Assembly: GCA_038527485.1 (NCBI GenBank)
Contig: JBCBFT010000008.1
Location: forward strand, 1 to 64,000
Length of the DNA: 64,000 nucleotides
Source of the DNA: JALEFZ01 sp038527485
GTDB taxonomy: Bacteria > Bacteroidota > Bacteroidia > J057
Direction of reading: 5' to 3'
Part shown: in pieces, positions 34,237-41,668 of the stretch
How the letters are laid out: each line of letters starts with the position of its first letter
Numbering within the stretch: position 1 is the first letter of the stretch
Made by a program: the position numbers and the translations under genes
The notes under the pieces: model-generated
What the model saw: the letters and a program-made list of their open reading frames with translations, nothing else
Databases searched by the model: none
What the model was told of the DNA's origin: nothing

Positions 34237-35076
34237 ATGATGGCTCACAAAACACTCATAATCACAACAATTTTTATCAGCTCGATGCTGCTCGCAACGG
34301 TCTTGCCAGCGCAAGATCGGAACTCTGTCTTTTTTGGCGGAAGCATGGCGGATTTGCAACAGAAAGCTAGTGCCGAACAAAAACCTTACATCCTTTATTT
34401 CTACACGCGTTGGTCTCCCCCCTGCGCAGAGATGGAACAAAATACATTCTCGTCGCGAGAGTTACAGTCTTATCTCAAGCGTCATTTCTTTGTATTTAAA
34501 GTCGATGCAGAGTCCAACTCTAGAAGTGGAGTGAATCTGGCCAAGGTCCATGAGATCATGTTGTACCCGACGATTTTGATCATGAGTCCAGAGGGACAAG
34601 TCATCGGAAGGTACTCAGGCTTCAAAGGCCCCAGAGCTTTGCAGGCAGACCTCATGATGGCCATGGAGCAACCAACCAATGAGCCCATCATTTTTGACTT
34701 GAATACTTCTCCCGTTCCCAATGAGGATGCTTGGAGTACGGTCGAGCCAGATGAACCTGAGCAAAGTATCGTCTCCTCCTTCGAGCCAGTTCCAGCTCGA
34801 CCCGAGGCAGCCCCTGCTAGACCCATGATTGCTTTTGGAGTACAGACAGGATCATTTCAAAATCTGCAAAACGCTCAGCGACTGGAGACCACACTAGAGA
34901 GAAAACTCGGGACACAGGTCATTCTAAAAGAATATTTTAGAAATGGGAAGCTATTTTATCGGGTGATATTGGGGCCTTTCACCAATGAAAAAGATGCAGA
35001 AATCATGCAAGCAAGATATGAACGCATCAACCCTACGGCGAATACCAGTATGCTGATTGACTGGGAGGAGCGATGA
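34237..35076 (+). CDS. exported thioredoxin-like / SPOR domain fusion
   Basis: A 279-residue protein. The start at 34237 gives a signal peptide (MMAHKTLIITTIFISSMLLA). Residues about 30-140 are a thioredoxin-like domain (PYILYFYTRWSPPCAEMEQN; then LYPTILIMSPEG), but only one Cys remains of the usual CxxC (S-P-P-C). A Pro/Glu-rich linker follows, then a SPOR-type domain at about 200-275 (MIAFGVQTGSFQNLQNAQRL; FYRVILGPFTNEKDAEIM), which in other proteins binds peptidoglycan. The loss of the first Cys suggests a non-disulfide or monothiol function. A strong terminator lies downstream. Confidence 0.82.
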   Translation: MMAHKTLIITTIFISSMLLATVLPAQDRNSVFFGGSMADLQQKASAEQKPYILYFYTRWSPPCAEMEQNTFSSRELQSYLKRHFFVFKVDAESNSRSGVNLAKVHEIMLYPTILIMSPEGQVIGRYSGFKGPRALQADLMMAMEQPTNEPIIFDLNTSPVPNEDAWSTVEPDEPEQSIVSSFEPVPARPEAAPARPMIAFGVQTGSFQNLQNAQRLETTLERKLGTQVILKEYFRNGKLFYRVILGPFTNEKDAEIMQARYERINPTANTSMLIDWEER

Positions 35077-35123
35077 AATAGTGGAGGTTGAGAAAAAAGA
35101 TGTGTATTTAGAATATACAATTA

Positions 35124-35154
35124 GGGTGAGGAAAGACAGTTTCCTCACCCTTTT
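35124..35154 (+). terminator. Rho-independent terminator
   Basis: Perfect stem GGGTGAGGAAA / TTTCCTCACCC with a 5-base loop, followed by TTTTCT, 48 bases after the Trx-SPOR stop codon. Confidence 0.92.
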
Positions 35155-35367
35155 CTGTATGATGAATCTGTTCTGAAGATCTTCTCCATCAATCAGATAC
35201 TTTAAAAATAGGACTTTCCATGGTACAACGGAATGAATTTTGAGCTGGAAAATTTCAGGAAAAGGTTCCTTTGTTCGTTAGTAAGGAAAGCTTTTAGCAA
35301 AAGTGCCTGAACATGAAGGTAATTTGCTATATTTGTAATAAGCAAGACCGCATAATGTGATATAGCA

Positions 35368-36336
35368 GTGAACAGAAACTATCTGATTTTAATTGGGCTG
35401 GGAGTCGCCACCATTCTTGCACTCGTATTGATCAACGCTTTTTCAGGAAGTGGTACAGATGATGTACAGTTGCAGCAACAGTTAGACGATTACTTACAGG
35501 AAATCGAAACCCTGGAAAGTGAAGTACTGGAAACGTCTGTCATCAATGAGTACACCATCAATGAACTCAATAGCCTCAAAGGACTACTAGAGGAGAAATA
35601 CACACAGTTGAATTTTTATGAGCAAAAGATCAAGGATCTCGAAAAGTCAGGAGTACAAAACGAGACCGAGATTAGTAATCTCAAGCAGAAACTTGTGGAA
35701 TACCGCCAACGCTTGAGCGGGGCTACGATCAAGCTCTTGCGTACAGAAATTGATGTGCTCGTAGAGGACTATACCGATCTGACCAAAGCAACGGATAGCA
35801 TCGTCTTGAATCGTCAGAGAAGCGATTCTACCATTTTTGCGCTCCGACGCCAGTTGCGAAATTCAGAGAGCGATTTCAAAGACTGTATGGATGCCAAGGG
35901 CTTAGAAGTACCGACCAATCCTCAGCGACCACAACTCAATGCCAGTATCACAGGCCTGCAGATGATCAACTCAAAGACAGGTCAAGCAGGAGATAAGAGA
36001 CTCAAGCGTATCGAAACGGCCAATATGAATAAGTTTAAAGTGTACTTTGATTTGACAGGAGAGTTCATCGATTCAGGTAGTAAGACACTTTACTTGGTTG
36101 TCCGCCACAATGACGGTAAGTACTATCGAAGTATTCGTAGTAGAGATATCGAAGTAGAAGGGAAAACGGTCACTTATGTATCAGATGCGATTGTAGAATA
36201 TAAGTCAGGAGTAAAAAATGAAGTAGCCATGGAGTTCGAACTTCCTGAGGGAGTCGAAGTGAAAAAAGGTGGAGCTAATTTCTTCATTGTGTATAAGGGA
36301 GAATTTATTGAACAGCATTTTGCACTGATTCTCTAG
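35368..36336 (+). CDS. membrane-anchored coiled-coil protein, unknown
   Basis: A 322-residue protein, apparently starting at GTG (35368); no in-frame ATG gives the N-terminal helix. Residues about 5-25 form a membrane helix (YLILIGLGVATILALVLI). Residues about 30-180 are a long coiled coil rich in Glu, Leu and Gln (QLQQQLDDYLQEIETLESEV; QKIKDLEKSGVQNETEI). Residues about 195-322 are a beta-rich C-terminal domain (KFKVYFDLTGEFIDSG, TLYLVVRHNDGKYYRS, NFFIVYKGEFIEQHF). I do not recognise the family, but similar proteins are common in Bacteroidota. It is followed by a terminator. Confidence 0.7.
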   Translation: MNRNYLILIGLGVATILALVLINAFSGSGTDDVQLQQQLDDYLQEIETLESEVLETSVINEYTINELNSLKGLLEEKYTQLNFYEQKIKDLEKSGVQNETEISNLKQKLVEYRQRLSGATIKLLRTEIDVLVEDYTDLTKATDSIVLNRQRSDSTIFALRRQLRNSESDFKDCMDAKGLEVPTNPQRPQLNASITGLQMINSKTGQAGDKRLKRIETANMNKFKVYFDLTGEFIDSGSKTLYLVVRHNDGKYYRSIRSRDIEVEGKTVTYVSDAIVEYKSGVKNEVAMEFELPEGVEVKKGGANFFIVYKGEFIEQHFALIL

Positions 36337-36360
36337 TCGATGCAGAAACAGCATATAAAG

Positions 36361-36397
36361 AAATCCCCTGCTTCCTATGAAACAGGGGATTTTTATT
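36361..36397. terminator. terminator between convergent genes
   Basis: Stem AATCCCCTG / CAGGGGATT with a 12-base loop, followed on the plus strand by TTTTATTTC. It also lies just beyond the stop codon of paaD on the minus strand, where the flanking bases are ATTTCTTTA; it may serve both genes. Confidence 0.8.
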
Positions 36398-36419
36398 TCA
36401 TTCGCTGGCAAGCAGTAGC

Positions 36420-36917
36420 CTACAGCGGTTTCATCTGTTCAAAGGTCTCATTACAATCGAGGCAATGGTGAATCGCACGGCAAGCTGTAGGTCCAAAGCT
36501 ATTGAGGAGCTGCGTATTCTTGCTTCCACAGACTGGGCACTCTGCATGTGCCAAAGTCTCCAGCGTCACCTCTCCCTCATACTTAGGTGGGGGACTCAAT
36601 CCGAAGTCCTTCAAAACCTGTCGGCCTTCATCTGTGATCTGGTTTGTACTCCACTCCTGCTTGAACTTTACGTGGACGATGACTTCTTTCACACCAGCTT
36701 CTGTCAGCTGCTTCACGATACTGGCCTTCATCACGTCGATGGCAGGGCAGCCTGCAAAAGTCGGGACCATGTCCACTTCTACGGTATCTCCATCGATACG
36801 CACATCATGGATGATGTTTAGTTTTACTACAGATAGTACAGGGATTTCAGGATCTTTTACCTGCTCTAGTACCTTGTATATGTAATCGCGGGTCAAACCC
36901 GTAGTTGGTATAGACAT
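36420..36917 (-). CDS. paaD: phenylacetyl-CoA epoxidase subunit PaaD
   Basis: A 165-residue PaaD (also called PaaJ). The N-terminal half is a DUF59/MIP18-like iron-sulfur assembly domain (EQVKDPEIPVLSVVKLNII; FAGCPAIDVMKASI). The C-terminal part is a zinc ribbon with CPVCG and CLDC (two Cys pairs at about 130 and 152). PaaD is thought to assist maturation of the reductase subunit PaaE. It is the last gene of the paa operon in this window; paaE, paaK and other genes of the pathway are not seen here. A terminator lies downstream. Confidence 0.93.
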   Translation of the reverse strand: MSIPTTGLTRDYIYKVLEQVKDPEIPVLSVVKLNIIHDVRIDGDTVEVDMVPTFAGCPAIDVMKASIVKQLTEAGVKEVIVHVKFKQEWSTNQITDEGRQVLKDFGLSPPPKYEGEVTLETLAHAECPVCGSKNTQLLNSFGPTACRAIHHCLDCNETFEQMKPL

Positions 36918-37010
36918 TTTTTTCGAGACTGTGAGAATCGGGAATTGGGATGATGAGACAATGTATCTTGCTGCCTCAGCTCTCGCCTCTCGCTCCTCGG
37001 TTCTTAAAAT

Positions 37011-37766
37011 TTACCACTTAGCTGTGGGATCAATCGCAAATACTTCTGTCATCTCAGACAAAAGGGGTTGTAAGAACTCTGTGTGATGTCCGCTTCTTCC
37101 TCCAAAATATCCTGAGAGATCTTCTACATGGGGAATCTGTAAGTTGCTGCTTTTCAGGAAAGCTTCTACCTCTACTCTCCACTGCTTCATCAATGTATCT
37201 TCTAATGGCTGTATACCCTCTTTGGCAAGTGCCTCAGTATGTATCGTCGGCTCAAACATCGAGAAAGCCATCGGATAGGCTTCATTTAGGGCAGATTGCA
37301 TACGCAAACGTGCCTCTTCTGTAGACCTTCCCAATTGTTGCACAAATGTCTGCGCATGTAGCTGGTGATACTTTTCTTCTCTTGCAAGCTTGGCCGCAAG
37401 TGCCGCCAATGGCTCAAAACTGGATGCCTTCAGTGCTTGCAAGCGGACCTTATCTGCCATATCAAATAAGTAGTGGCGAATCAGGCTGAAGGCATAGTCT
37501 TCAATGGGAAACTCCACAAACTGGCAACAGGTAAAATCTTGTGCCTTGCGATTAAATGCAATCTGGTCGGGTTCTCCTTCGCCTAGTTCATGTAAGATTT
37601 GATAATAGGCCTGGGAGTGCCCCACCTCGTCCTGTGCCATGGAGGCAAAGGCAATATCCTCTTCCAAAATAGGTCCCATGCCAATCCACTCTGAGTGGCG
37701 GTGACCAATGATCAACTTATCATCTGCGAGTCGGTAAAGCAGATTCTTTAGGGCCTCTACATTCAT
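37011..37766 (-). CDS. paaC: phenylacetyl-CoA epoxidase subunit PaaC
   Basis: A 251-residue PaaC (PaaI), the ferritin-like structural partner of the catalytic PaaA subunit. The N-terminus (LYRLADDKLIIGHRHSEWIG) and the region SMAQDEVGHSQAYYQIL around residues 40-57 are typical, as is LAREEKYHQLHAQTFV near residue 130. PaaC lacks a functional diiron site in characterised complexes, although some ligand-like residues are still present. It overlaps the stop codon of paaB by an ATGA arrangement, so translation is probably coupled. A 93-base gap precedes paaD. Confidence 0.95.
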   Translation of the reverse strand: MNVEALKNLLYRLADDKLIIGHRHSEWIGMGPILEEDIAFASMAQDEVGHSQAYYQILHELGEGEPDQIAFNRKAQDFTCCQFVEFPIEDYAFSLIRHYLFDMADKVRLQALKASSFEPLAALAAKLAREEKYHQLHAQTFVQQLGRSTEEARLRMQSALNEAYPMAFSMFEPTIHTEALAKEGIQPLEDTLMKQWRVEVEAFLKSSNLQIPHVEDLSGYFGGRSGHHTEFLQPLLSEMTEVFAIDPTAKW

Positions 37767-38266
37767 GCTTTTGTAATGATTTTGCGTGGACGCTTACCCT
37801 TGAGCGTAGGGAGATTGTACACTTTGAATCCTTGAGAGATGGTGCTCACAGGTTGTGTAGGTGCTTGTTGTCCAGATGCCTCGCGACTGTCTATACGCGC
37901 AAATAATTCCTTTTTGAAGGCTTCAATTGTATCCTTGACTTTATATCCTTCAGCATCTCGATAGCTTTTATCAAAAGCGTGCTCAAACATATCAGAGTCA
38001 TCATAGGAAGTTGCATGTACATCTGCAGACTTGACGACCCATAGATTGGCGCATTGCTCGCGACGGCCATACTGCTCTTTGGCAAGTACAAGTGCCATCT
38101 CGGGATTGGGCGCATGTAGCGATCCTACGTGTACATGCTGCTCCCCACGATTCTGCTGCTGAAAGACCTCGTAAGTCTGCCACTGAAATAGCGTATCTTC
38201 CTGAAATTTTTGTTCGTCTTGAGGAAGTTCGATTCGATTGACCCGAGGATCATGTGATTTTTCCAT
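37763..38266 (-). CDS. paaB: phenylacetyl-CoA epoxidase subunit PaaB
   Basis: A 167-residue PaaB (PaaH), a small subunit that links PaaAC units in the complex. The core QWQTYEVFQQQNRGEQHVHVG, the SLHAPNPEMALVLAKEQYGR segment and LWVVKSADVHATS are diagnostic. The protein is longer than some PaaB sequences, with a C-terminal extension (KVYNLPTLKGKRPRKIITKA). It overlaps paaC by four bases. A hairpin lies in the 237-base gap between paaA and paaB and could lower the yield of the downstream subunits. Confidence 0.95.
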   Translation of the reverse strand: MEKSHDPRVNRIELPQDEQKFQEDTLFQWQTYEVFQQQNRGEQHVHVGSLHAPNPEMALVLAKEQYGRREQCANLWVVKSADVHATSYDDSDMFEHAFDKSYRDAEGYKVKDTIEAFKKELFARIDSREASGQQAPTQPVSTISQGFKVYNLPTLKGKRPRKIITKA

Positions 38267-38336
38267 AAGGTAAGATTTGCGGTGGGATTGTATAACAATA
38301 TAATTTGCCCACTTAAGGATCTATCCATTTGAAAAT

Positions 38337-38367
38337 CGCCTACTCCATGAAAAGGTTGGAGTAGGCA
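38337..38367 (-). terminator. hairpin inside the paa operon
   Basis: The perfect 10-bp stem GCCTACTCCA / TGGAGTAGGC with a 9-base loop lies in the paaA-paaB gap. On the minus strand it is followed by GATTTTCAAA, a poor U-run. It might be a partial terminator or an RNA-stability element that sets the ratio of PaaA to the other subunits. Confidence 0.5.
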
Positions 38368-38503
38368 TTGACGGGTAGTAGTGTATATTTTGAGAAAAAC
38401 AGAGGAGGAAGACAAAAAATGTAGCTTCAGTTTTCGTAAGAGATGAGGATCTCTATATAGACAAAATGATAAGCTGTTTTTTGTGCATTCCTGTAGTCAT
38501 TTC

Positions 38504-39493
38504 TTATGCTAAAGGTGCTACGTAGGACTCTTGCTTATTGAGAAGGGCAGCTTTTACCCAGCGGCCTTTTTCTTCAGCCCAGCGGCGAACAGCCAGACGC
38601 TCTGCGTTGCAAGGACCATCGCCATTGATGACACGCTTGAACTCTGCCCAGTCAGGCTCAGTGTACTCCCATTTGCCTGTCTCTTCATTCTTGCGCAAGT
38701 TAGGATCAGGCAGCTCGAGTCCTAGTTCCCAGATTTTGGGGATGTACATATCGAGGAATGCCTGACGCATTTCATCATTGGAAGCGAGTTTGACTCTCCA
38801 TCGCGTCAACTTCTCAGAGTGGACAGACTGCTTGTCGGGAGGACCGAAGAAGTGCATGATAGGCTCCCACCAGCGCGTCAGTGCTTCTTGCACCATCTGG
38901 CGTTGCTTATCTGTTCCTGTAGCGAGCGCGACCACATTGTCGTGTCCGTACTTGAGGTGAAAGGACTCCTCATAACAAATCCGCTCGAGTGCACGGCAGT
39001 AAGGACCATAAGAACCTTTGGAGTTGGTCACCTGATTCACGATCGCACCTGCGTCGATAAGCCATGCAATGACAGCTGTATCAGCCCAAGTTACAGCAGG
39101 ATAATTGAATACGTTGGAGTATTTAGACTTGCCATTGATCAGATCCATGATCATCTGCTCGCGTGGCTTGCCCAGTGTCTCTGCAGCTGAGTAAAGCAGC
39201 TGTGCATGACCCACTTCGTCCTGTACCTTGGCCATCAAGGCGAGCTTGCGACGGAAGCCAGGCGCACGTGTGATCCAGGTCCCCTCAGGTAAAGACCCAA
39301 TGATTTCACTGTGTGCGTGCTGCTCGATCATGCGTGTGAGCTGACGACGGTATTCGTAAGGCATCCAGTCTTGAGGTTCTATTTTTTTGCCTGCAGCAAT
39401 TTTAGCCTCAAACTCAGCCACTTTCTTTGGATCTTCTTCCTCTAGGCGCTTGCCTTCGTTATCGATTTCGATGACCGAAATATTTCCGTACAT
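38504..39493 (-). CDS. paaA: phenylacetyl-CoA epoxidase catalytic subunit PaaA
   Basis: A 329-residue PaaA (PaaG), the catalytic diiron subunit that epoxidises the aromatic ring of phenylacetyl-CoA. The ferritin-like metal ligands can be seen in EQHAHSEIIG (about 53) and LMAKVQDEVGHAQLLYSA (about 88) and later in ICYEESFHLKYGHDN (about 172). The length is normal for PaaA. It follows the tetR gene by 34 bases on the same strand. A long gap with a hairpin separates it from paaB. Substrates enter from phenylalanine or other aromatic sources; the paaK ligase is not seen in the window. Confidence 0.96.
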   Translation of the reverse strand: MYGNISVIEIDNEGKRLEEEDPKKVAEFEAKIAAGKKIEPQDWMPYEYRRQLTRMIEQHAHSEIIGSLPEGTWITRAPGFRRKLALMAKVQDEVGHAQLLYSAAETLGKPREQMIMDLINGKSKYSNVFNYPAVTWADTAVIAWLIDAGAIVNQVTNSKGSYGPYCRALERICYEESFHLKYGHDNVVALATGTDKQRQMVQEALTRWWEPIMHFFGPPDKQSVHSEKLTRWRVKLASNDEMRQAFLDMYIPKIWELGLELPDPNLRKNEETGKWEYTEPDWAEFKRVINGDGPCNAERLAVRRWAEEKGRWVKAALLNKQESYVAPLA

Positions 39494-39527
39494 ATTGCTT
39501 GACTTTCGTAGTATGCGAATTTAAATC

Positions 39528-40130
39528 CTATGCTAGAAGCCCTCCCAAAATGAAGGCTTGAAACGTTTTGCTAATGTCCTCCACACGCATTTTTCCTTCG
39601 GGCTTGTACCAAAGCTGTATCCAATTGATAGCAGAAAGGATGGTGGAGACTGTAAATTTTGCAGGTATTTCCTTAAAAATCCCTGAAGCCATGCCCTCTT
39701 TCACTACCTGGACAAAGGTGGATTCATATTGTTGAATCAAGCCAGCGTATTCTTCCTTTCTCTCTCCTTCCAACTGTTGCCACTCGTGGAAAAAAATGGC
39801 AGAGGCATCTATGTTCTTAATGATGACCTCCACATGGGCTTCAATCATCTTTTTGAGACGTATTTCGGGAGAACCATCACCTGTTGCATGTGGAAGCACA
39901 TGATCAAAGAACTCGAAGGCACATCGCATAGCAATCTCCCATAAAATTTCATTTTTAGATTCGTAATGGCTGTACAGACTAGGAGGCTTGATATTTAATT
40001 CCTTTGCCAAGTCTCGCATGGAGGCCGATACAAATCCCTGCCTATTAAACAGTTGCTGAGCAGTATCTAGGATCTGTTGTTTCCTAGGAGATAATGCCTT
40101 GCGTTCTGGAAAAGCTATGCTACCTAACAT
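39528..40130 (-). CDS. TetR family regulator of the paa operon
   Basis: A 200-residue TetR-type repressor. Residues about 15-60 form the helix-turn-helix (KQQILDTAQQLFNRQGFVSA, MRDLAKELNIKPPSLYSHYE). The C-terminal part (FEFFDHVLPHATGDG... INWIQLWYKPEGKM) is the ligand-binding domain. By position it is expected to respond to phenylacetyl-CoA or a related ligand, like PaaR; that ligand is inferred. It is the first gene of the operon, followed by paaA after 34 bases. The start codon overlaps a palindrome that is a good operator candidate, consistent with autoregulation. Confidence 0.85.
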   Translation of the reverse strand: MLGSIAFPERKALSPRKQQILDTAQQLFNRQGFVSASMRDLAKELNIKPPSLYSHYESKNEILWEIAMRCAFEFFDHVLPHATGDGSPEIRLKKMIEAHVEVIIKNIDASAIFFHEWQQLEGERKEEYAGLIQQYESTFVQVVKEGMASGIFKEIPAKFTVSTILSAINWIQLWYKPEGKMRVEDISKTFQAFILGGLLA

Positions 40131-40169
40131 TCGTTAGCCAATATAAAAGTTTACGATAGGAAAACCAAA
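40124..40169 (-). promoter_or_regulatory. candidate promoter and TetR operator of the paa operon
   Basis: On the minus strand a TTTG (40166-40169) is separated by exactly 20 bases from TATATTGG (40138-40145), close to the Bacteroidota promoter consensus TTTG-N19/20-TAnnTTTG. Directly downstream is the palindrome CTAAC-ATTC-GTTAG (40124-40137), which would overlap the transcription start and the ATG of the TetR gene. Binding there would block transcription of tetR-paaABCD. The arrangement is inferred from spacing and symmetry. Confidence 0.55.
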
Positions 40170-40311
40170 TGGTTTTAAGTTGACAGACAGCCGTAAGAGG
40201 TCATCCTATGAGGGATTTCATCTCATTCAAGAAATCAGACTAAAAGGGCTAGTGGTGAAAGGATTTTTCTTTCATCATGCCTTTTTTAATCTGACCTATT
40301 ACTTAATATAA

Positions 40312-40343
40312 GAAAAAAGCCATTCCCTGATATAGGATAGGCT
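40312..40343 (-). terminator. probable terminator after hutI
   Basis: On the minus strand AAGCC and GGCTT pair, with further pairs (TCC/GGG) after an internal loop, and are followed by TTTTTT. It lies about 60 bases after the hutI stop codon. Confidence 0.5.
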
Positions 40344-40403
40344 TGCTTTTCTTTCAGTAATCACGATGAAAATTTTTTGGGCAAACATATACAACCTAAT
40401 CCT

Positions 40404-41630
40404 CTAGGTTGAAAAAAACTGTCCTCTCATCCATATTCGATGTGGAAGCAGGCTTCCCTGCTGGTATAAGATTTCTCTGTAATCGTCTACAGGAAAAGCG
40501 ATGATGTCTGCGCGACAATCAGGGGCGAGTTTTCCTCTGTCTTGCAAATTGAGGGCACCTGCTGCGCGCACGGTCAAGCCCGCCAAGGTCTCCGCTGTAC
40601 TGAGTTTCTCGTACACACTCAGCAAGGCCGCTTGAAGTAGAAGCTGACCCATAGGAGCTGAGCCAGGATTCCAGTCCGAGGCAATGGCCAAGGAGGCACC
40701 TGCATCCAACAGCTTTCTCGCAGGTGTAAAACGATCACCTAGGCCCAAGGAGGCACCTGGAAGGGTGACGGCGACTACATCGCTTTGGGCAAGTGCTTGG
40801 ATTTCTCTAGTCCCTGAAGCTTCCAGATGATCTGCACTCAGTGCCTGTAATTCCACCGCCAATAAGCTGCTCCCAGGATGAAACTGGTCTACATGCAAGG
40901 TCAAATCAAAGCCTGCTATCTGTGCTGCCTTGAGATACACACGCGCTTCCTCCACTGAAAAGGCACCTTCTTCTACAAAGATATCCATTCGTTTCGTCAG
41001 CCCTTCCTGCAGAAGTATAGGCCACAATTCTTCTTGGATTTCCTTCAAGTAGCTTGAAGCACTACCTGTATGATCTTTGGGAGGAATGTGTGCTGCCAGA
41101 CAGGTCGGAATGAAGATGGGATATGTCTCTTGGGCAGATCGAATGGCACGGAGCATGCGCAACTCGGACGCGACAGATAGCCCATAACCACTTTTGACTT
41201 CTATGGTCGTCACACCTTGTGCGATCATGCGTCGGGCACGCTTCAGAATATGGCTTGTAAGCACCTCTTCGCTCGCATTTCTCGTAGCCGTCACGCTCCG
41301 CCAAATTCCCCCGCCTTCTTTGGCAATCTCCAAGTAGGATTTTCCTCCGATCCGCATGCTGTAATCCTGTGCACGCGAGCCTGCATGACAGATGTGTGTG
41401 TGTGCATCGATCAGGCCTGGCATGCCGACATTATCCCCTTTCAGATACTCCACCTGAGCTTGGGGGTATTGACTTTGGAGCTTTTGAAAATCGCCTATGG
41501 CATAGACTTTCCCCTGATCATGAACCACCCCTCCGTGAGAGATGATGGCTAGATCTTGATCTGCCAGAGGTCCCTTGAGGGGGAGGCGATCCATGGTCAG
41601 GAGTTGGGAAAAAGGCCCAATAAGCTGCAT
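40404..41630 (-). CDS. hutI: imidazolonepropionase
   Basis: A 408-residue HutI, an amidohydrolase that opens the imidazolone ring of imidazolonepropionate to give N-formimidoyl-L-glutamate, the third step of histidine degradation. The metal-binding HxH motif is in MPGLIDAHTHICHAGSRAQD (about 70-90). The family signature follows (YLEIAKEGGGIWRSVTATRN), along with VEVKSGYGL, and later DHLEASG and ASDWNPGSAPMGQLLL. The length matches the family (about 400-420). It lies 38 bases after hutU on the same strand, so one operon is likely. The product would be used by HutG, encoded at 18.7 kb. Confidence 0.95.
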   Translation of the reverse strand: MQLIGPFSQLLTMDRLPLKGPLADQDLAIISHGGVVHDQGKVYAIGDFQKLQSQYPQAQVEYLKGDNVGMPGLIDAHTHICHAGSRAQDYSMRIGGKSYLEIAKEGGGIWRSVTATRNASEEVLTSHILKRARRMIAQGVTTIEVKSGYGLSVASELRMLRAIRSAQETYPIFIPTCLAAHIPPKDHTGSASSYLKEIQEELWPILLQEGLTKRMDIFVEEGAFSVEEARVYLKAAQIAGFDLTLHVDQFHPGSSLLAVELQALSADHLEASGTREIQALAQSDVVAVTLPGASLGLGDRFTPARKLLDAGASLAIASDWNPGSAPMGQLLLQAALLSVYEKLSTAETLAGLTVRAAGALNLQDRGKLAPDCRADIIAFPVDDYREILYQQGSLLPHRIWMRGQFFST

Positions 41631-41668
41631 TAATCGTATTTTTTATGTTAAGACTAGGTTTGGACATT

